Source: JAUIBE01 sp035267185
GTDB lineage: Bacteria > Pseudomonadota > Gammaproteobacteria > Xanthomonadales > SZUA-36
Length of the DNA stretch: 6,021 nt
Direction of reading: 5' to 3'
NCBI GenBank assembly: GCA_035267185.1
Contig: DATFLY010000180.1
Span: forward strand, 1-6,021
This document shows, piece by piece, positions 1 through 6,021 of this stretch. Positions within the stretch are counted from its first letter, which is position 1; every line of letters starts with the position of its first letter. A model generated the notes under the pieces. That model did no database searches and was not told the origin of the DNA. It saw nothing but the letters and a program-made list of their open reading frames with translations. The position numbers were made by a program, and so were the translations under genes.

Positions 1-1843
1 AATGGTTACCCTTCGATTTTTTCACTTCAGGGCAGCCCAGAAGAGGTCGCTGGCCGCAGGAAGCCGCGTACGCGCTTTCGGCGAAGTTCGCGCCGGGTTT
101 AAAGGGCTGGAGATGATTCACCCCAGCTATCGATTGCTTTCAGATGAGCATGAAACACCGCTGGCTGACCGACTGACACCCGTCTACCCGAGCACCGAGG
201 GGATGGGTCAGGCCCGCTGGATCAAGCTGACTGACCAGGCCCTTGAGCGGCTCGACAATGGCTCTCTCAATCTTCAGGAATTACTGCCCAAAAATCTTCT
301 TCGATCTGCCGGCAAAGACATCGAGGTTTTTAACCGGATTTCCCTCAGACAGGCGCTGCAGTTTATTCATCGCCCCCCGCCTGATGCGGATGTTGCTGCC
401 CTGGTTGAACGACGTCACCCTGCACAGCAAAGACTGGCGCTTGAAGAACTGCTTGCACATCACCTGAGCATGACGCGCATCCACCAGGGTCGAAAAAAAC
501 TGGGGGCACCCCGGATGCCTTCCCAAAGCACTGGTTATGAAACTGATTTCATGAAGCGACTGCCATTTGAACTCACCGGAGCGCAAAAACGCGTGGTGGA
601 GGAAATTCACCATGACATGACACTGTCGCATCCAATGCAGCGGCTGATCCAGGGTGACGTGGGATCAGGAAAAACAGTGGTTGCTGCGCTCGCTTCGCTT
701 CGTGCCATCGGAAACGGTCACCAGGTTGCCATAACAGCACCAACCGAGTTACTGGCAGAGCAGCATTACAGCAGTTTCAAACAATGGCTGGTGCCTCTGG
801 GCATCGAACCGGTGTGGCTGAGCTCCAGGGTCACCGGCAAAGCCAGGGAAAAGGCACTGGCTAACATCGCCGAAGGTACACCCCTGGCCATCGGAACCCA
901 TGCACTGATGCAGGAAAGTGTTCAATTTCAGAATCTTGGCCTGGTGGTGGTGGATGAGCAACATCGCTTCGGTGTTGATCAGAGAATGGCGCTGCTGGAT
1001 AAATCCAAGGCAGATTCAGGTCGGGCGCATCAGCTGATCATGACTGCAACACCAATACCAAGAACACTGGCCATGACCGCCTATGCAGGCCTGGAGACCT
1101 CGGTGATTGACGAATTGCCACCTGGCCGCAAACCTGTCAGCACGGTGGTCATTTCCGCGGATCGTCGAGGCGAAGTAATCAATCGGGTTGCAGCCGCTTG
1201 TTCCGGTGGCAGGCAGGCTTACTGGGTATGCACACTGATTGAGGAATCAGACGCAGTCCAGGCAAGGGCGGCTGAAGATGTCGCAACGGAGCTGGAAAAC
1301 ACGATCGGTAATGTTTCGACCGGGCTGATTCATGGCCGCATGCGAGCTGTCGAAAAACAAATCGTCATGGACAGCTTCAAGGCCGGGGAAATCCAGTTGC
1401 TGGTGGCGACAACCGTCATCGAAGTAGGTGTCGATGTACCAAATGCCTCGCTGATGATAATTGAAAACTCCGAGAGGCTTGGACTGGCGCAATTGCACCA
1501 GCTTCGGGGAAGAGTGGGGCGTGGCGCAAAAGCATCATCATGCGTGTTGCTCTACTCCTCGCCGATTGGCGAGCTCGCCCGCAAGCGACTCGCGATTATG
1601 CGGCAAACGAACGATGGCTTTGTTATCGCTGAAAAAGACCTGGAATTACGCGGGCCGGGAGAAGTGCTTGGGACACGTCAAACGGGCATGTTGCAATTTC
1701 GGGTGGCTGACCTGGCAAGGGACGAAAAACTGCTGGACCTGATTCCCGATGCAGCAAGCCATATCCTCAAAGGCGACCAGAAGCGGGCAGATAAGCTGAT
1801 TGAGCGATGGATTGGAGACTCCAGTCGCTTTGCGGTCGTTTGA
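1..1843 (+). CDS. recG: ATP-dependent DNA helicase RecG, 5' end cut off by the window
   Basis: RecG is a cytoplasmic superfamily 2 helicase that regresses stalled replication forks and moves branched DNA junctions. The 613 visible residues match E. coli RecG over their whole length. Counting from the ATG at base 2, the Walker A motif GDVGSGKT is at 218-225, the DEQH box at 318-321, motif III TATPIPRT at 348-355, motif VI QLHQLRGRVGRG at 497-508, and the RecG-specific C-terminal segment LRGPGEVLGTRQTG at 549-562. The wedge (OB-fold) region is present only in part: the ATG at base 2 aligns near residue 91 of the roughly 690-residue family, so it is an internal methionine and about 90 residues lie upstream of the window. 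The frame is intact to the TGA at 1841-1843 and all helicase motifs are complete, so the gene is probably functional. It converges with the 157-residue membrane protein gene, whose stop lies 19 bases away. Identification is secure; the true start cannot be seen. Confidence 0.97.
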   Translation, partial: MVTLRFFHFRAAQKRSLAAGSRVRAFGEVRAGFKGLEMIHPSYRLLSDEHETPLADRLTPVYPSTEGMGQARWIKLTDQALERLDNGSLNLQELLPKNLLRSAGKDIEVFNRISLRQALQFIHRPPPDADVAALVERRHPAQQRLALEELLAHHLSMTRIHQGRKKLGAPRMPSQSTGYETDFMKRLPFELTGAQKRVVEEIHHDMTLSHPMQRLIQGDVGSGKTVVAALASLRAIGNGHQVAITAPTELLAEQHYSSFKQWLVPLGIEPVWLSSRVTGKAREKALANIAEGTPLAIGTHALMQESVQFQNLGLVVVDEQHRFGVDQRMALLDKSKADSGRAHQLIMTATPIPRTLAMTAYAGLETSVIDELPPGRKPVSTVVISADRRGEVINRVAAACSGGRQAYWVCTLIEESDAVQARAAEDVATELENTIGNVSTGLIHGRMRAVEKQIVMDSFKAGEIQLLVATTVIEVGVDVPNASLMIIENSERLGLAQLHQLRGRVGRGAKASSCVLLYSSPIGELARKRLAIMRQTNDGFVIAEKDLELRGPGEVLGTRQTGMLQFRVADLARDEKLLDLIPDAASHILKGDQKRADKLIERWIGDSSRFAVV

Positions 1844-1862
1844 TCACCGGCCAGGTTTCGGT

Positions 1863-2336
1863 CTATTCAAGCGACTTGATCACCATCAGAACAGTCTCTC
1901 GCGACTCCTTGATGGCAATATCGATGGCTTCCTTTGCCTCTCCGGCTCGTGCTGTTCGTCGACCCTGGGCATTGACATCGTCCAGCGCACTGAAATGGTC
2001 AATCCAGGTCTGCCGCAACATCTCACCCGTTACCGGCGCTGGCTCTGGCATCAGGCTCATCAGGTCCCGCGCCATCAAGACACTTCCCCAGCCACGCAGG
2101 TGTAACTCGCTTTCATTTCCCACTTCTTTTCCCTGGGCGAGAAAATAGTAATTGGCGTCTGCCACTTCCTGCATTGACCCCAGGTCTTCCAGCACGGTAA
2201 AGGCCGCATGTCGAATGTTGCGCTGTTCTTCGGAAGTCTCATTTCGCCAGGTGTTGTAGGCAAGCCCGGTTACAGCGATGAAAAGACTGATCAATGCGAC
2301 GGCATTGTCATGAATCTGTTTCCGGATTGACGCCAT
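1863..2336 (-). CDS. Small single-pass membrane protein of unknown function (157 aa)
   Basis: I do not recognise a named function. The protein has a short basic N-terminus (MASIRK), one hydrophobic segment at about residues 12-28 (AVALISLFIAVTGLAYN), and then a soluble, charged, probably helical domain with the conserved-looking stretch NTWRNETSEEQRNIRHAAF at 28-46. Uncharacterised proteins with this 'hydrophobic helix followed by YNTWRNE..EEQRN' start occur in other Gammaproteobacteria, from memory. The positive-inside rule suggests the N-terminus is cytoplasmic and the rest periplasmic. The start is fixed: an in-frame TAA directly precedes the ATG at 2336. No good Shine-Dalgarno sequence is visible. 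The gene starts 14 bases after the stop of the TolB/TPR gene, so it is probably co-transcribed with it and may be translated by coupling. It ends with TAG at 1863-1865. A role alongside the upstream membrane protein is inference only. Confidence 0.85.
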   Translation of the reverse strand: MASIRKQIHDNAVALISLFIAVTGLAYNTWRNETSEEQRNIRHAAFTVLEDLGSMQEVADANYYFLAQGKEVGNESELHLRGWGSVLMARDLMSLMPEPAPVTGEMLRQTWIDHFSALDDVNAQGRRTARAGEAKEAIDIAIKESRETVLMVIKSLE

Positions 2337-2350
2337 TTACAGGCACAGGC

Positions 2351-4585
2351 TCAAAGTGAGGCCATTGCCAGAAGACGAACCTCTTCCAGCGCCGACTTGA
2401 TGTCACGATTGATACTCGCAATGATGGCAATGAATTCGGGATGGTCCCGCAGTGAATCCACCCTTGGATCAATATCGATCAACCAGGCGACCCTGAATCC
2501 GGCCTCATAGGCTACCCTGAGCTTTGACAAGGCCTCATCCTGCCGGCCAGACATCGCCAGGATCACAGCTTCCGTATAGTTGATATCCGGATTATTGACA
2601 CCGTTGACCTTGGCCCGCTGAAGGTCACGTTGCGCCAGCGTCAACAGGCGCTCTGCTTCCTCGGTATTGCCATACAACTTGTTCGCCATCGCAGCCATGG
2701 TCACGATGAAAACATGGAAGCCATCGTACTTGCCTGAATCTTCCGCCTGCAGGGCAGCCGAAAAATACTCAGTTGCAGATGCCAGATCTTCTGCTTTGAA
2801 ACTCAGCATTCCCATCTGGGTGTTATACATCTGGGTGATAATCGGAGGAGTATTCTCGCCGGCATCCTGCAGCCACTGTCGGCTGAGGGATGCTGCTTGT
2901 TCAAGCCTGTCAGTGGCCAGCAAAACCTGCCAGTAAGTATTCTGCAATTGCGCGTTGTTGGGATGTAATTCCAACCCCTCCATGAGAACCCGCTCGGCAT
3001 CTTCAGGCGAGTTCAGGACAAGCCAGGCCTGGGCCAGGGTACTGATGTCCTGCGGACCCTCCGGTTGCAGATTATGCGAACGAAGCGCCAGCTTAAAGCC
3101 TTCGACAAGGTTTCCATACAACATTTCCTGGCCAGCCAGGGATCTCAGCAGGATCGTGGAATCCGGCCTGAATGCGATCAGATCATTCAAAAGCTCACGG
3201 GCGCGATCGGCCTCACCTCGAATGGAGAGGTTTCCTGCAAAATTCACCGCAAGCAATTCGTTGAGTGGATCCAGTTCCATGGCCTTTTCCAGAACCAACT
3301 GCTGCTCCGGATAGCGACCCTGCGATTCCAGGACGGTGGAAAGCCACAGCTGGGCAGGGACGTAGTTCGGATTCAGGCTGATGGCGTGGCGTAAAGCCGA
3401 TTCAGCAGCGTCGTTTTGTTCCAGATGTGAACGCGCCAGACCAAGCGCAGCATGGGCCTCGGCACTGTTCGGATCCGCTTCCAGGGCCCGCTCGATCATT
3501 GGATTGGCCCTGTTGATGCTCTCCATCGTCGTGACGTTGCCGTAAAGCGCCAGAAGCAACCAGGTATCAGCCAATGCAGCGTATGCAGGTGCAAATGTCG
3601 GGTCATGCTGCAGGGCTTCAGCGAAACGTTCCGCAGCGCCTTGCAGGTCTTCCGGTGTTCTGCGCCACCACATCAGGCGGCCGGTTCGATAGGCCTCAGC
3701 CGCAGCGAGGTTGTCAGCACGACTGGCAGGGCTGGCTTCCAGACCAGTGAAGGAATCAACCAATGCCCTGGCAATCTCACTGGCGACTTCATCCTGGATC
3801 ACGAAGATGTCTGACATTTCCCTGTCGTAGGATTGCGACCAGATATGAAAGCCATCCTCAACATTGATGAGCTGTGCGGTCAGGCGGACTCGGTTGCCCG
3901 AAGTGCGGACACTCCCTTCCAGAACCGTCCCCACATTGAGGAGGCGACCAATTTCACGAATATTTGCATCAGGTTCGCGAAATGCGAATGAAGATGTCCG
4001 GGCAGCAACCTGTAATCCATCCACCTGGGCCAGAAGATTAAGGATCTCCTCGGAAATTCCGTCGGCGAAATACCCCTGGTCCATCTCAGCCGTCAGATCC
4101 GTGAATGGCAACACCGCAATAGAGTTTTCCGGTGCCGAAAATGTTCGCCCCTGGGCCGTCTGGCTTGAAATCGTCAGGGCACCTGGCGCGGCGGCAACCT
4201 CGTCAAAAACATCCGAGTAGTACTCGTAGAAGGTGTAACCCAACCCGGCAGTCGCGACCATCATGAACGAGAAAAGGACAGCGTTCTGACCCTTGCTCAA
4301 CAACCCTGGCCCTTTGGTGCGTTTAACGCCCTCGGAGGTGATATCGAGCTGCCAGGCAAGCACAAAAACCACGGGAAAACCGAGAATCAGGAATACGACG
4401 ACGAACGTCGGCAGCCATGCGGGCAGGCGCAATGGTTCAACAGCTGCGTCCATCAGTTGCAACAGGACAAATACGCCCACGGCATAGCCGCCAACAGTCC
4501 GCAATACCTTGCGCCTGCTTAATTCACCCAGGACAGCAGACAGGAATGACTGCTTTTGTTGTTCCGTACTTTCCAACTCTTTCAC
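2351..4585 (-). CDS. Inner-membrane TolB-like domain protein with TPR repeats (744 aa)
   Basis: Three hydrophobic segments lie at about 31-49, 59-80 and 102-120. Basic residues (SRRKVLR at 23-29, VKRTK at 87-91) flank the cytoplasmic sides, so the large C-terminal part should be periplasmic. Residues 155-275 form the TolB-like (COG5616, FlgO/TolB N-terminal) domain, with the hallmarks SIAVLPF (155-161), YFADGISEEI (172-181), LEGSVR (222-227) and the IQDEVASEIA region (263-272). From about 297 to 690 there is a TPR array of roughly nine helix pairs, with several DP/NP turns such as HDPTFAPAYAALAD (327-340). The C-terminus ends with the DPRVDSLRDHPEF motif (706-718) common in this family. Many relatives carry an N-terminal DNA-binding or adenylate cyclase domain; here there is neither, so it is probably a scaffold or sensor rather than an enzyme. 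The start is GTG at 4585, with in-frame TGA and TAA codons just upstream. Substrate and partner are unknown. Confidence 0.93.
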   Translation of the reverse strand: MKELESTEQQKQSFLSAVLGELSRRKVLRTVGGYAVGVFVLLQLMDAAVEPLRLPAWLPTFVVVFLILGFPVVFVLAWQLDITSEGVKRTKGPGLLSKGQNAVLFSFMMVATAGLGYTFYEYYSDVFDEVAAAPGALTISSQTAQGRTFSAPENSIAVLPFTDLTAEMDQGYFADGISEEILNLLAQVDGLQVAARTSSFAFREPDANIREIGRLLNVGTVLEGSVRTSGNRVRLTAQLINVEDGFHIWSQSYDREMSDIFVIQDEVASEIARALVDSFTGLEASPASRADNLAAAEAYRTGRLMWWRRTPEDLQGAAERFAEALQHDPTFAPAYAALADTWLLLALYGNVTTMESINRANPMIERALEADPNSAEAHAALGLARSHLEQNDAAESALRHAISLNPNYVPAQLWLSTVLESQGRYPEQQLVLEKAMELDPLNELLAVNFAGNLSIRGEADRARELLNDLIAFRPDSTILLRSLAGQEMLYGNLVEGFKLALRSHNLQPEGPQDISTLAQAWLVLNSPEDAERVLMEGLELHPNNAQLQNTYWQVLLATDRLEQAASLSRQWLQDAGENTPPIITQMYNTQMGMLSFKAEDLASATEYFSAALQAEDSGKYDGFHVFIVTMAAMANKLYGNTEEAERLLTLAQRDLQRAKVNGVNNPDINYTEAVILAMSGRQDEALSKLRVAYEAGFRVAWLIDIDPRVDSLRDHPEFIAIIASINRDIKSALEEVRLLAMASL

Positions 4586-4593
4586 TACCTGTG

Positions 4594-4623
4594 ATTATCA
4601 ACCAATACCATCTGGCCGGTCAT
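4594..4623 (-). promoter_or_regulatory. Possible sigma-70-like promoter for the TolB/TPR gene
   Basis: On the minus strand a -10-like GATAAT (4594-4599, 5 of 6 bases of TATAAT) follows a -35-like ATGACC (4618-4623, 4 of 6 of TTGACA) with an 18-base spacer. Transcription would begin within a few bases of the GTG start codon at 4585, implying a nearly leaderless message. That would fit the poor Shine-Dalgarno sequence: only AGG, two bases before the GTG. Short hexamers like these occur by chance, so this is a weak prediction. Confidence 0.25.
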
Positions 4624-4641
4624 TCGGATTTTTCAGCTAAT

Positions 4642-4659
4642 CAGTGTTTAGACGCACTG
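4642..4659. repeat. Small inverted repeat CAGTG-N8-CACTG
   Basis: Arms of 5 bases, CAGTG (4642-4646) and CACTG (4655-4659), lie in the gap between glnK and the TolB/TPR gene, upstream of the latter's putative promoter. There is no T-run after it on either strand, so it does not look like a terminator. It could be a protein-binding site or chance. A second short palindrome, GTTGCAAC, is at 4672-4679. The rest of the 4586-4796 gap shows no gene, RNA or convincing terminator. Confidence 0.2.
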
Positions 4660-4796
4660 TTCGCTGCAGTCGTTGCAACAAATCCTGCGCTATTCTGCCC
4701 TCTGCTATGAGTGCCGAAAGTCGCATTTAGTTACTTCTCAATCCACACAACGACAACTTAATGAGGTGCAACGTTCAGTAAATCCTTCGAAATTGA

Positions 4797-5135
4797 TCAG
4801 AGTGCTTCCTCACCCTCTTCCCCGGTCCGGATCCTGTGAACCCGCTCGAGATCCTGGATAAAAATCTTGCCGTCTCCGATTCGCCCGGAGGAGGCAGCTT
4901 CACTGATGGCTTCCACCACGGCATCTACCCGTTCGTCCGGCACTGCAATTTCCAGCTTCAGCTTGGGGAGAAAATCGACCACGTATTCAGCACCACGATA
5001 AAGCTCAGTATGGCCTTTCTGGCGACCAAAACCCCTGACTTCGGTTACAGTCATGCCCTGGACACCGGTTTCAGAAACCGCATCTCGAACGTCATCAAGC
5101 TTAAACGGCTTGATAATGGCAGTGATCATTTTCAT
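4797..5135 (-). CDS. glnK: Nitrogen regulatory protein P-II, GlnK type
   Basis: P-II proteins are cytoplasmic trimers that sense ATP/ADP, 2-oxoglutarate and, through uridylylation, glutamine. They control targets such as the AmtB ammonium channel, the GlnE adenylyltransferase and NtrB. The 112-residue length is exactly the family size. The T-loop (about 37-55) contains GRQKGHTELYRGAEYVVDF, with the uridylylation tyrosine Y51 inside EYVVDF. The B-loop signature SSGRIGDGKIF is at 82-92 and the C-loop RIRTGE at 101-106. The opening MKMITAIIKPFKLDDV, the EIAVPD stretch and the AISEAASSG segment are closer to GlnK than to E. coli GlnB (MKKIDAIIKPF), and the neighbours ubiK and comM support GlnK. 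GlnB remains possible. The start is ATG at 5135, with a weak purine run (AAGAGA) about 12 bases upstream. No amtB follows: the next gene on this strand is the TolB/TPR gene 211 bases downstream. No sigma-54 -24/-12 element was found upstream. Confidence 0.95.
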   Translation of the reverse strand: MKMITAIIKPFKLDDVRDAVSETGVQGMTVTEVRGFGRQKGHTELYRGAEYVVDFLPKLKLEIAVPDERVDAVVEAISEAASSGRIGDGKIFIQDLERVHRIRTGEEGEEAL

Positions 5136-5160
5136 TGTTATGACATTCTCTTGTTCGCGC

Positions 5161-5188
5161 CCGGCTATTAAGGGACTTTAATCCCCGG
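5161..5188. promoter_or_regulatory. Interrupted 28-bp palindrome in the glnK/ubiK divergent region
   Basis: The structure is CCGG-N2-ATTAA-N6-TTAAT-N2-CCGG. The CCGG arms (5161-5164 and 5185-5188) and the ATTAA/TTAAT arms (5167-5171 and 5178-5182) share one centre at 5174.5. One further pair (G5173:C5176) and a G:T pair occur inside. It lies about midway between the glnK start (5135) and the ubiK start (5241), where a dimeric regulator could act on both. It does not match the NtrC consensus (TGCACC...GGTGC). It could also form a hairpin in either 5' leader. The symmetry is visible in the sequence; the operator role is inference. Confidence 0.4.
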
Positions 5189-5227
5189 ACACCAAGGCCG
5201 CAAGCTATTGGAAAATAAACAAAGTGT

Positions 5228-5231
5228 GGAG
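5228..5231 (+). promoter_or_regulatory. Ribosome binding site of ubiK
   Basis: GGAG sits 9 bases before the ATG at 5241. It decides this start over the in-frame TTG at 5208 and GTG at 5226, which would give N-terminal extensions that UbiK proteins lack. The site lies within a small perfect inverted repeat, TGTG-GAG-CACA (5225-5235), which is probably too short to hide it. Confidence 0.7.
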
Positions 5232-5240
5232 CACAAAACC

Positions 5241-5495
5241 ATGACCGATTTCAGATTCATTGATGACCTGACCCGTCGTCTCAGCGACGCCCTTCCCCCG
5301 GGCATATCACAGGCCAGGGAAGACCTTGAATCAACCTTTCGCGGCGTCCTCAACAACGCTTTCGAACGCATTGACCTCGTCACCCGTGACCAGTTTAAAG
5401 CACAGTCCGATCTGCTTGAACGACTGAGCACCAAGCTCACAGAGCTGGAAGCCCAACTTTCAGAGCTGCGAAATGAGCCTTCGCAGGACGGGTGA
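5241..5495 (+). CDS. ubiK: Ubiquinone biosynthesis accessory factor UbiK (YqiC/BMFP family)
   Basis: UbiK is a small factor that, in E. coli, binds UbiJ and supports aerobic ubiquinone synthesis by the Ubi complex. It belongs to the BMFP (membrane fusogenic protein) family and can associate with lipids. The 84 residues align with E. coli YqiC: an amphipathic N-terminal helix (FIDDLTRRLSDALPPGI, 6-22, against QIARQVHESMPKGI), the central DLESTFRGVLNNAFERIDLVTRDQF region (28-52, with the RLDLVSREEF counterpart), and a C-terminal coiled coil at about 54-78 (LLERLSTKLTELEAQLSELR). The tail is shorter than in E. coli. The gene is divergent from glnK and is followed by comM in the same direction, an order I recall from Pseudomonas. 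Its ribosome binding site is good. No obvious terminator separates it from comM, so the two could be co-transcribed. Confidence 0.93.
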   Translation: MTDFRFIDDLTRRLSDALPPGISQAREDLESTFRGVLNNAFERIDLVTRDQFKAQSDLLERLSTKLTELEAQLSELRNEPSQDG

Positions 5496-5548
5496 TTTTC
5501 CTACACATAGCCAGCTAGTCTGCCATCGCGTTGATTACAATGCCTGAT

Positions 5549-5554
5549 CATAAT
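5549..5554 (+). promoter_or_regulatory. Possible -10 element upstream of comM
   Basis: CATAAT (5 of 6 bases of TATAAT) lies in the 93-base gap between ubiK and comM. Transcription from it would start near 5561, giving a leader of about 28 bases before the proposed TTG start at 5589. No -35 element stands at the right distance: TTGATT at 5531-5536 is only 12 bases away. This is a weak candidate. Confidence 0.15.
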
Positions 5555-5588
5555 ATGAGGGTGAATCCACCAACCACCAAGCCCTGAA

Positions 5589-6021
5589 TTGTCACGCCTG
5601 GCCAGAGTCTTCAGCAGGGCCGGGGTTGGCGTGCAGGCACCTGAGGTTCAGGTAGAAGTTCATCTCAGTGGCGGACTGGTCAGGACCACCATGATCGGGC
5701 TTCCGGAAACGGCGGTGCGAGAAGCCAGCGATCGGGTCCGCTCCGCCCTCATCAATGGTCGCTTTGAAATACCGGCCTCGCGAGTAACCATTTCGCTAGC
5801 GCCGGCTGAGCTGCCCAAGGAAGGCAGCCGCTTCGACTTGCCCATTGCACTGGGTATTCTGGCAGCGTCAGGCCAGGTGCCGCTCAAGGCACTTACCGAT
5901 TGCGAATTTGTGGGCGAACTTTCACTCAGCGGGGCCTTGCGAGGCGTTCACGGCGTACTGCCGGTTGCCCTCGCTGCCTCAGGGGCCAATCGCACCCTGG
6001 TGGTTCCATCTGTGAATGAAG
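5589..6021 (+). CDS. comM: YifB family Mg-chelatase-like AAA ATPase ComM, 3' end cut off by the window
   Basis: ComM is a cytoplasmic hexameric helicase that promotes branch migration during integration of transforming DNA in naturally competent bacteria; the gene is also conserved in species not known to be competent. Only the first 144 codons of about 500 are present. They cover the N-terminal Lon-protease-like ChlI domain: ARVFSRAGVGVQAPEVQVEVHL (5-26), MIGLPETAVREASDRVRSAL (35-54), ISLAPAELPKEGSRFDLPIA (68-87) and FVGELSLSGALRGVHGVLP (107-125). The Walker A and Mg-chelatase parts lie beyond the window. An in-frame TGA at 5562-5564 limits the start. No ATG fits, so TTG at 5589 is chosen because MSRLARVFSRA lines up with the usual MSLA.V.SRA opening. 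The ribosome binding site is poor: AGGG at 5557-5560 is too far away. The usual GLP before the IGLPE motif reads GLV here. Confidence 0.93.
   Translation, partial: MSRLARVFSRAGVGVQAPEVQVEVHLSGGLVRTTMIGLPETAVREASDRVRSALINGRFEIPASRVTISLAPAELPKEGSRFDLPIALGILAASGQVPLKALTDCEFVGELSLSGALRGVHGVLPVALAASGANRTLVVPSVNE

Noticed and set aside
2..4. ATG at base 2 as the real recG start
   Set aside because: It aligns near residue 91 of E. coli RecG within the conserved LTMRFFNF-like stretch, so it is internal and the gene runs off the left edge.
281..631. Minus-strand open frame of 116 codons inside recG
   Set aside because: It is antisense to conserved recG sequence and encodes nothing recognisable; treated as a chance open frame.
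2955..3814. Several plus-strand open frames of about 110-120 codons opposite the TPR region
   Set aside because: They mirror the TPR-coding strand, have low-complexity Ser/Arg-rich translations and no sign of a gene start. Similar plus-strand frames at 3864-4487 were dropped for the same reason.
4616..4633. Hairpin CCG-N6-CGG followed by a T-run on the plus strand
   Set aside because: The stem is only 3 base pairs and no plus-strand gene ends upstream of it.
4760..4800. Intrinsic terminator after glnK
   Set aside because: Only a short TTCGAA palindrome is present, with no GC-rich stem and no T-run.
4673..4861. Small plus-strand open frame between and into the glnK 3' end
   Set aside because: It overlaps the glnK coding region antisense, has no ribosome binding site and no recognisable product.
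5136..5240. Sigma-54 promoter or NtrC sites upstream of glnK
   Set aside because: I looked for GG-N10-GC spacing and TGCACC/GGTGC half-sites on the glnK strand and found none that fit.
5208..5240. In-frame TTG/GTG starts upstream of ubiK
   Set aside because: The ATG at 5241 has a well-placed GGAG and matches the family N-terminus; the extension has no homology.
5660..5887. Minus-strand open frame of 75 codons within comM
   Set aside because: It is antisense to well-conserved ComM sequence and has no recognisable content.

Overview
The window looks like ordinary chromosome from a free-living, ubiquinone-using gammaproteobacterium. The evidence is the close match of RecG, GlnK, UbiK and ComM/YifB to the versions known from Escherichia and Pseudomonas, plus a large TolB-like/TPR membrane protein of a type common in marine and environmental Gammaproteobacteria. 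I cannot name the genus. I see no tRNA, rRNA, CRISPR array, insertion sequence, integrase or attachment site.

Layout. Bases 1-1843 (+) hold the 3' part of recG, cut by the window edge and missing roughly 90 N-terminal residues. Converging on it from the other strand, after only 19 bases, is a possible two-gene unit: a 744-residue inner-membrane protein with a periplasmic TolB-like domain and TPR array (4585 down to 2351), then a 157-residue single-pass membrane protein of unknown function (2336 down to 1863). A 211-base gap (4586-4796) separates this unit from glnK (5135 down to 4797), which encodes a P-II nitrogen signalling protein. A 105-base divergent control region (5136-5240) carries an interrupted 28-bp palindrome. 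From it ubiK (5241-5495, +) runs the other way, followed after 93 bases by the first 144 codons of comM/yifB (5589 to the window end).

How the genes fit together. The block glnK / ubiK / comM, with glnK divergent from the other two, resembles the arrangement I recall from Pseudomonas, where amtB (the ammonium channel that GlnK plugs) accompanies glnK. Here amtB is absent and the TolB/TPR unit occupies the downstream side. RecG (fork rescue and branch migration) and ComM (branch migration helicase in transformation) both act on DNA, but they are at opposite ends and not in one operon. UbiK supports aerobic ubiquinone synthesis.

Nothing here is a clear new defence or mobile system. The points most worth a second look are the uncharacterised envelope gene pair, the apparent loss of amtB next to glnK, the palindrome between glnK and ubiK, and two genes with non-ATG starts and weak ribosome binding sites.
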